8,089 nucleotides of DNA from NCBI GenBank assembly GCA_022801475.1, contig JAAWSH010000067.1, forward strand, positions 1-8,089, given 5' to 3'. Below, piece after piece: positions 5,777 to 8,089 of this stretch (its first letter is position 1; every line of letters begins with the position of its first letter). A model generated the notes under the pieces. It did not search any database and was not told the DNA's origin. It was given only the letters and a program-made list of their open reading frames with translations. Source of the stretch: Acutalibacter sp. GTDB lineage: Bacteria > Bacillota > Clostridia > Oscillospirales > Acutalibacteraceae. Made by a program: the position numbers and the translations under genes.

Positions 5777-6237
5777 CCGCCGTTACCTGGCCCGCCTGGG
5801 GCCTGTGCATGGGAACCGGCGCTTTGCTGGGGTTGTTTTTTCTGCTGCTTCAGCTCATCCGGCTGTTGCTGCGGGGCGGCAGGTTTTGCCAGGCAATAAT
5901 GGACGTGTTTTTCTGTGTGGTGTGCGCCGCGGTGGCCTTTCTTTGCGCTCTGGCTTTGGATAAAGGCCGGCTGCGCTTCTTTCAGGTGTCTTTGCAGCTT
6001 TTGGGCGGCTGGGGGACGGTGGCCGCCCTAGCCCCTCTGCTGGGCAGGCTGGCCCGGGGCCTGAAATGGCTAAGAGCAAAGCTGGGGGCCTTGTTTAGGC
6101 GGCTGGTGGGCAGGCCGCTGGTAAAGGCTTTTGTTTTTCTGAAAAATAAGCTGCCCAGGCCCCCAAAAGCCAGTAAAAAGAGAAAAAAATTCGGACCGAG
6201 GAAGAAAAATCGCAAAAAGCACTTGAAAAACTTATGA
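5773..6237 (+). CDS. yabQ: YabQ, sporulation membrane protein
   Basis: A 154-residue protein in the place and with the layout of YabQ, a mother-cell membrane protein needed for spore cortex formation in Bacillus. Three hydrophobic segments are visible at about residues 9-33, 41-62 and 69-91. They are followed by an amphipathic basic stretch and a lysine/arginine-rich tail (about 124-154), likely cytoplasmic. The start ATG overlaps the yabP stop by 4 bases. Sequence in this family is poorly conserved, so the name relies on membrane topology, length and position between yabP and divIC. The end of the gene is A-rich and carries the -35 box of the divIC promoter. Confidence 0.87.
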   Translation: MTAVTWPAWGLCMGTGALLGLFFLLLQLIRLLLRGGRFCQAIMDVFFCVVCAAVAFLCALALDKGRLRFFQVSLQLLGGWGTVAALAPLLGRLARGLKWLRAKLGALFRRLVGRPLVKAFVFLKNKLPRPPKASKKRKKFGPRKKNRKKHLKNL

Positions 6238-6252
6238 AAACTAGTATATAAT
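6223..6252 (+). promoter_or_regulatory. Sigma-A-type promoter for divIC-yabR
   Basis: TTGAAA (6223-6228), an 18-base spacer and a perfect TATAAT (6247-6252). The -35 box lies in the last codons of yabQ and the -10 box just past its stop. Expected start near 6259, giving a leader of about 40 bases. It would let divIC be expressed during growth independently of the sporulation genes upstream. Confidence 0.78.
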
Positions 6253-6298
6253 GGAATGGACATAACCCAGCGTAGTTGGCAAAAGGGAGGCAGCGCTT

Positions 6299-6607
6299 TT
6301 GAGCAGAGGAAAACACAGCGGTAAATATAAGGGCGGCTTTCTCCTAAAGCTGGCCGTGTTCTGTTTGGCGGGGGTGGTGCTTCTGTCTCTGGTAGAGCGG
6401 CAGATCCAGATTGTCGAAAAGCGAGAGCAGCTGCAAGAGCTGCAAGTGCTGCTGGATACCCAAAACCAGAAGAATAAAGAGCTGAAAGATACCCTGGACA
6501 ACGAAGAAGGGGCCCTACAGGACTATGCCGAACGGCGGGCCCGCAGGGACCTAGGCTATGCCAAACCTGACGAGCGGGTGTTTGTGGACGTGGGCGGCGG
6601 AGACTAA
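6299..6607 (+). CDS. divIC: DivIC/FtsB-family septum formation initiator
   Basis: A 102-residue bitopic membrane protein of the DivIC/FtsB family, part of the FtsL-DivIB-DivIC complex that links the division ring to septal peptidoglycan synthesis. It has a short basic cytoplasmic start, one membrane helix (about residues 13-32), then a coiled coil (about 36-72, rich in Glu, Gln, Lys and Leu). The characteristic end is YAERRARRDLGYAKPDERVF (76-95), in which the ARxxLGxxxPxE pattern is the family hallmark. The start is TTG at 6299, with GGGAGG 8 bases upstream; no ATG or GTG fits better. A strong promoter precedes it, and yabR follows 63 bases later without a terminator between, so the two are probably co-transcribed. 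Confidence 0.93.
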   Translation: MSRGKHSGKYKGGFLLKLAVFCLAGVVLLSLVERQIQIVEKREQLQELQVLLDTQNQKNKELKDTLDNEEGALQDYAERRARRDLGYAKPDERVFVDVGGGD

Positions 6608-6670
6608 GGGTCTTTGCTGGGCGACAGAACAGAAAAGAGTCGAGATCTTTGAGGAGGATAGCGCTTTATC

Positions 6671-7168
6671 ATGCGGCTTGAGGTTGGAGAAATTTATGAG
6701 GGCAAAGTGACCGGCATTACAAAGTTTGGAGCCTTTGTGGGCTTTGAAGGCGGACAGACCGGGATGGTGCATATCTCGGAAATTGCGCCCACCTTTGTGA
6801 ACGAGATTCGAGACTTCGTTACCGAGGGACAGGTGGTAAAGGTAAAGGTGCTGGCCATTAACGAGGACGGCAAGATCAGCCTTTCCATTAAAAAGGCCCT
6901 TCCGCCGGAAGAGCAGCAGCGTTCTCGTCGGCCGGGGCCAAAAGGAGATAGAAAGCCGGGGCCCAGGCCCCCCAGACAGCCCCGCCCAGAGCCGCAGCCA
7001 GGACCCGGCCGTCCGGGCGACTTTGAGTGGCAGGGCCGCCGCAACGACAGTGGAAGCTTTGAGGACATGATGTCCCGTTTTAAGCAGACCAGCGACGAAA
7101 AAATGTCTGATCTGAAGCGCGGCAATGAGAGCCGCCGGGGTTACTCCCGCAGAGGGCAGAAGCAATAA
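6671..7168 (+). CDS. yabR: YabR-type S1-domain RNA-binding protein
   Basis: A 165-residue protein with one S1 RNA-binding domain (residues 1-77). It shows the canonical elements VGEIYEGKVTGITKFGAFV, GMVHISEIA (31-39) and VKVKVLAINEDGKISLSIK (56-74). Next comes a disordered linker rich in proline, arginine and glycine (78-118). The end, SFEDMMSRFKQTSDEKMSDLKR (about 129-150), is followed by a short RRGYSRRG tail. This end segment recurs in YabR homologues of Clostridia and supports the name over polynucleotide phosphorylase or ribosomal S1 fragments. The precise role is unclear; ribosome or RNA binding is expected. The AGGAGG ribosome site lies 13 bases before the ATG, an unusually long gap, and no nearer in-frame start exists. 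A terminator follows. Confidence 0.9.
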   Translation: MRLEVGEIYEGKVTGITKFGAFVGFEGGQTGMVHISEIAPTFVNEIRDFVTEGQVVKVKVLAINEDGKISLSIKKALPPEEQQRSRRPGPKGDRKPGPRPPRQPRPEPQPGPGRPGDFEWQGRRNDSGSFEDMMSRFKQTSDEKMSDLKRGNESRRGYSRRGQKQ

Positions 7169-7222
7169 AAGGCCGCTGGGACTACTGGCCGCAGAAGGAA
7201 AGCATGAACATACAAAGCACAT

Positions 7223-7254
7223 ACCGGCGGGGGTAGCTCTGCCGGTTTTTGTTT
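7223..7254 (+). terminator. Rho-independent terminator after yabR
   Basis: ACCGGC (7223-7228) pairs perfectly with GCCGGT (7241-7246) around a 12-base loop, and the following tract (7245-7254) is TTTTTGTTTT-like. It ends the divIC-yabR transcript, 54 bases past the stop codon. Confidence 0.85.
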
Positions 7255-7255
7255 T

Positions 7256-7593
7256 AGGATGGTTGTTATGTACAAAGAAAGCCGGAGGAAATCTAAATAG
7301 TAGGCTGGCCCGTCTGTCCCAAATTTTTGCCAGCAGACAAGCCAACCGCTATTCGACAGGGGTGGAGTTGCTGGCCGGGGCATACCTTTAGTAATGGAGC
7401 AGTTGGCATTTGTAGCAGACTGTCTGGCCGCTCATCGGGACCTCAACGGCCAATGGAACATGGGGGCCGGCTGTGAACGATAAGGTGTACTTCCCTGGCA
7501 GACAGCTGGCGGAGCTTTCATACCCGCCGGGCCGACTGCGCGGAACACTTGACAAAATTGCTAAAAAACATAAGGGAATAGAGGTAGGCAAAA
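7256..7593. other. Intergenic stretch with no convincing gene
   Basis: About 340 bases separate the yabR terminator from fumarase. Short open stretches occur in all three forward frames, ending at 7300, 7391 and 7483, and one runs on from 7416 to 7649, but none combines a ribosome site, a start and recognisable protein sequence. The longest reverse frame (7388-7591) also lacks a ribosome site. A tiny ORF at 7268-7300 (MYKESRRKSK) has AGGA 8 bases upstream and may be chance. The stretch may be leader DNA of fumarase or a decayed gene. Confidence 0.5.
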
Positions 7594-8089
7594 ATGCGAG
7601 AGATCGATGCCAAAGAGATCACAAAAGCAGTAGAGCGCCTTTGCATTGAGGCCAATCGAGAGCTGCCCCCCAGCCTGGAGGCTCTGGTGCGGGGCGCGGC
7701 CACCCAAGAGACCAGTCCCATTGCCAAGCCGGTGATGGAGGATCTGGCCCAAAATTTGGATGCGGCCCGAGAAATGCAGGTCCCCATCTGCCAAGACACA
7801 GGTATGGCTGTGGTGTTTGCCCAGGTGGGCCAAGAGGTGCATATTAACGGAAGCTTTGAGGATGCGGTGAACCAGGGAGTCCGGGCAGGCTATCTTAAAG
7901 GTCTGCTGCGGTGCTCGGTGGTGGGAGACCCTCTGCGCAGGGGGAACACTGGAGACAACACCCCAGCTGTGCTGCACGTGCGGCTGGTGCCCGGGGACCA
8001 GCTGAAGCTGACCGTGGCCCCCAAGGGCTTTGGCAGCGAGAACATGAGCCAGATCAGGATGCTGCGGCCCTCCGACGGCGTGCAGGGGG
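7594..8089 (+). CDS. Fumarate hydratase, class I (Fe-S), alpha subunit; 3' end cut by the window
   Basis: The first 165 residues of the alpha subunit of a class I iron-sulfur hydro-lyase. The enzyme reversibly hydrates fumarate to malate in the cytosol, using an oxygen-sensitive 4Fe-4S cluster. CQDTG (residues 66-70) provides the first cluster cysteine. GNTGDNTPAVLH (117-128) and PKGFGSENMS (143-152) are diagnostic of the family. In the two-subunit form the alpha chain is about 280 residues, so roughly 115 residues, with the remaining cluster cysteines, lie beyond the window, and the beta subunit gene should follow. ATG 7594 has AGAGG about 9 bases upstream. L(+)-tartrate dehydratase alpha is closely related and cannot be excluded, though fumarase is the commoner identity in Clostridia. 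It starts a separate transcription unit after the yabR terminator. Confidence 0.93.
   Translation, partial: MREIDAKEITKAVERLCIEANRELPPSLEALVRGAATQETSPIAKPVMEDLAQNLDAAREMQVPICQDTGMAVVFAQVGQEVHINGSFEDAVNQGVRAGYLKGLLRCSVVGDPLRRGNTGDNTPAVLHVRLVPGDQLKLTVAPKGFGSENMSQIRMLRPSDGVQG

Noticed and set aside
6551..7345. Long minus-strand open frame opposite divIC and yabR
   Set aside because: It covers the reverse of clear coding sequence and a terminator, and shows no family features.
7333..7503. GCAGAC occurring three times at about 82-base steps (7333, 7415, 7498)
   Set aside because: The sequences between the copies do not align, so this is not a convincing tandem repeat.
7549..7580. TTGACA before fumarase as a promoter
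   Set aside because: The best -10 candidates at 15-19 bases match only two or three positions. A different promoter or start may be used, so I did not annotate it.
7388..7591. Minus-strand 67-codon frame in the gap before fumarase
   Set aside because: TTG start without a ribosome site, no recognisable sequence, and it opposes the fumarase leader.

Overview
The window looks like chromosomal DNA of an endospore-forming, moderately GC-rich Clostridia species. The Oscillospirales/Oscillospiraceae are my best guess, from the sporulation genes, the gene order and the codon choice; I cannot name a species. Nearly all of it is explained by recognisable genes, and I see no transposon, CRISPR array, phage gene, tRNA or rRNA.

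Left part (21-2778), minus strand: a four-gene operon reads right to left. It holds the N-terminal half of a split transketolase, a small glyoxalase/VOC-fold protein, the C-terminal half of the transketolase, and a GNAT acetyltransferase. A near-consensus housekeeping promoter (2750-2778) drives it and a strong hairpin terminator (21-58) ends it. The two transketolase halves should form one heteromeric enzyme of the non-oxidative pentose phosphate pathway, although the VOC gene separates them.

Middle (about 2779-7254), plus strand: this is a version of the Firmicutes yabM-yabN-yabO-yabP-yabQ-divIC-yabR neighbourhood. It encodes a SpoVB/MOP-family flippase-like membrane protein, the nucleoid protein HU, the S4-domain ribosome-quality-control protein RqcP (YabO), the sporulation proteins YabP and YabQ, the divisome protein DivIC, and an S1-domain protein of the YabR type. 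No mazG (yabN) gene is present, and hup lies where it would be expected. The control signals alternate in a way that fits the functions. A vegetative promoter precedes hup and a terminator follows it, a sigma-E-like promoter lies before yabPQ, and a strong vegetative promoter sits over the end of yabQ, so divIC-yabR can be expressed in growing cells. A terminator follows yabR.

Right end (7256-8089): about 340 bases without a convincing gene lead to the start of a class I (iron-sulfur) fumarate hydratase alpha subunit, cut by the window edge.

I do not see an undescribed multi-gene system. The items most worth a second look are the hairpin-rich stretch before the flippase gene (2807-2993), the promoter arrangement inside the yabP-divIC cluster, the transketolase split by a VOC gene, and the unexplained gap before fumarase.
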